A stretch of DNA of 64,000 bases from positions 372,001 through 436,000 of the forward strand of contig CANGJJ010000001.1 of assembly GCA_947454485.1 (NCBI GenBank), given 5' to 3'. The DNA comes from Beijerinckiaceae bacterium (lineage in GTDB: Bacteria > Pseudomonadota > Alphaproteobacteria > Rhizobiales > Beijerinckiaceae). Below are positions 63,603-64,000 of the stretch, piece after piece. Both the position numbers and the translations under genes were made by a program. Under the pieces are notes generated by a model. The model was not told the origin of the DNA. It ran no database searches and saw nothing but the letters and a program-made list of their open reading frames with translations. Positions within the stretch are counted from its first letter, which is position 1. Every line of letters starts with the position of its first letter.

Positions 63603-64000
63603 CACCGCGTGCCTGTATTTTGCTCGATACTGCCGATGATCGTCTGCAAGCGTTCAACGATGGGCTTGGGCGTTGCGATAATATCGCGCACGACCTGCTG
63701 CACATCTTCACCACTTGAAGGATTGATGTCGAAACCCTCGCGCTTGGCGGTTTCGATGAAGATCGGGTCTCTCACCATTGTGTCGAAGGCATCGCGCAAG
63801 GCCTTCACGCGTTCAGCTGGAACGCCCGGTGCTACAAAGAGCGGGCGACCGACATTGACTGAGGCTGACAGAAGTTTCAGCACCGCGCGGTCGTCTTCGT
63901 TCTTCGCCAGATCCATCATCAAAGGCACATCGGGCAGGTCGGGGGCTTTGGTCAGGCCAATCTGCACGAGAATATTGATCTTCTGGTCGCGCAACCAATC
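63602..64000 (-). CDS. Bug/TctC-family binding protein, third copy (5' part outside window)
   Basis: The window holds only the C-terminal 132 codons: DWLRDQKINILVQIGL at the edge, then APDLPDVPLMMDLAKNEDDRAVLKLL, GRPLFVAPGVPAERVKALRDAFDTMV and FDINPSSGEDVQQVVRDII, all colinear with the two downstream homologues. The open frame continues to the last base, so the gene starts beyond 64000. Confidence 0.88.
   Translation of the reverse strand, partial: DWLRDQKINILVQIGLTKAPDLPDVPLMMDLAKNEDDRAVLKLLSASVNVGRPLFVAPGVPAERVKALRDAFDTMVRDPIFIETAKREGFDINPSSGEDVQQVVRDIIATPKPIVERLQTIIGSIEQNTGTR

Overview
The window is a chromosomal segment of an alphaproteobacterium, most likely of the order Hyphomicrobiales (Rhizobiales). 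The grounds are: the gene neighbourhoods tadA/rluB-rsmD, purD/xseA, dapD-DUF805-dapE and dnaN-recF-gyrB; HrcA/CIRCE control of groESL; mosaic intergenic palindromes of the kind known in rhizobia; and small RNAs carrying anti-Shine-Dalgarno motifs. GC content and codon use look even throughout. I see no phage, insertion sequence, CRISPR array, tRNA or rRNA gene.

Left part (1-24 kb): an isochorismatase-family gene cut by the window edge, an unknown gene, a RecD-like helicase, a DedA protein, then a catabolic trio (orphan molybdenum hydroxylase large subunit, VanA-type Rieske oxygenase, aryl-alcohol-type dehydrogenase). Housekeeping genes follow (rsmD, an rluB-type pseudouridine synthase with long Arg-rich tails, tadA, purD, xseA, msrB). 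Next come a metallophosphoesterase coupled to a kinase-universal stress protein fusion, a DevBCA/MacAB-type exporter on the other strand, an omega-amino-acid:pyruvate aminotransferase and a Pat-like acyl-CoA synthetase/acetyltransferase.

Middle (23-49 kb): two tandem ~70-nt small RNA candidates, lutABC preceded by a third small RNA candidate, an L,D-transpeptidase, a porin-like protein, glcDEF, a phthalate-decarboxylase-like binding protein, a flippase, groESL with a textbook CIRCE, a flavin-dependent monooxygenase, a maleate isomerase-like protein, a gdx exporter directly behind gyrB, recF, dnaN (no dnaA next to it), and dapE-DUF805-dapD.

Right part (49.7-64 kb): a dense, apparently uncharacterised catabolic region. 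It holds a Rieske ferredoxin with an enlarged cluster-binding loop overlapped by a histone-H1-like gene, an amidohydrolase, a CaiB/BaiF CoA-transferase, two SDRs, an alpha/beta hydrolase, an LLM flavin monooxygenase with an FMN reductase, a UbiD-type decarboxylase, an isochorismatase-family hydrolase, a phthalate-dioxygenase-like Rieske oxygenase and three tandem Bug/TctC binding proteins (the last cut by the edge). Together these suggest uptake and ring attack of an aromatic or heteroaromatic acid; the substrate cannot be read from the sequence.

The most unusual signals are the three minus-strand small RNA candidates with CCUCC motifs inside 3.7 kb. The tandem pair ends in a tail identical to the 3' end of 16S rRNA; the third displays the motif in a perfect hairpin loop.
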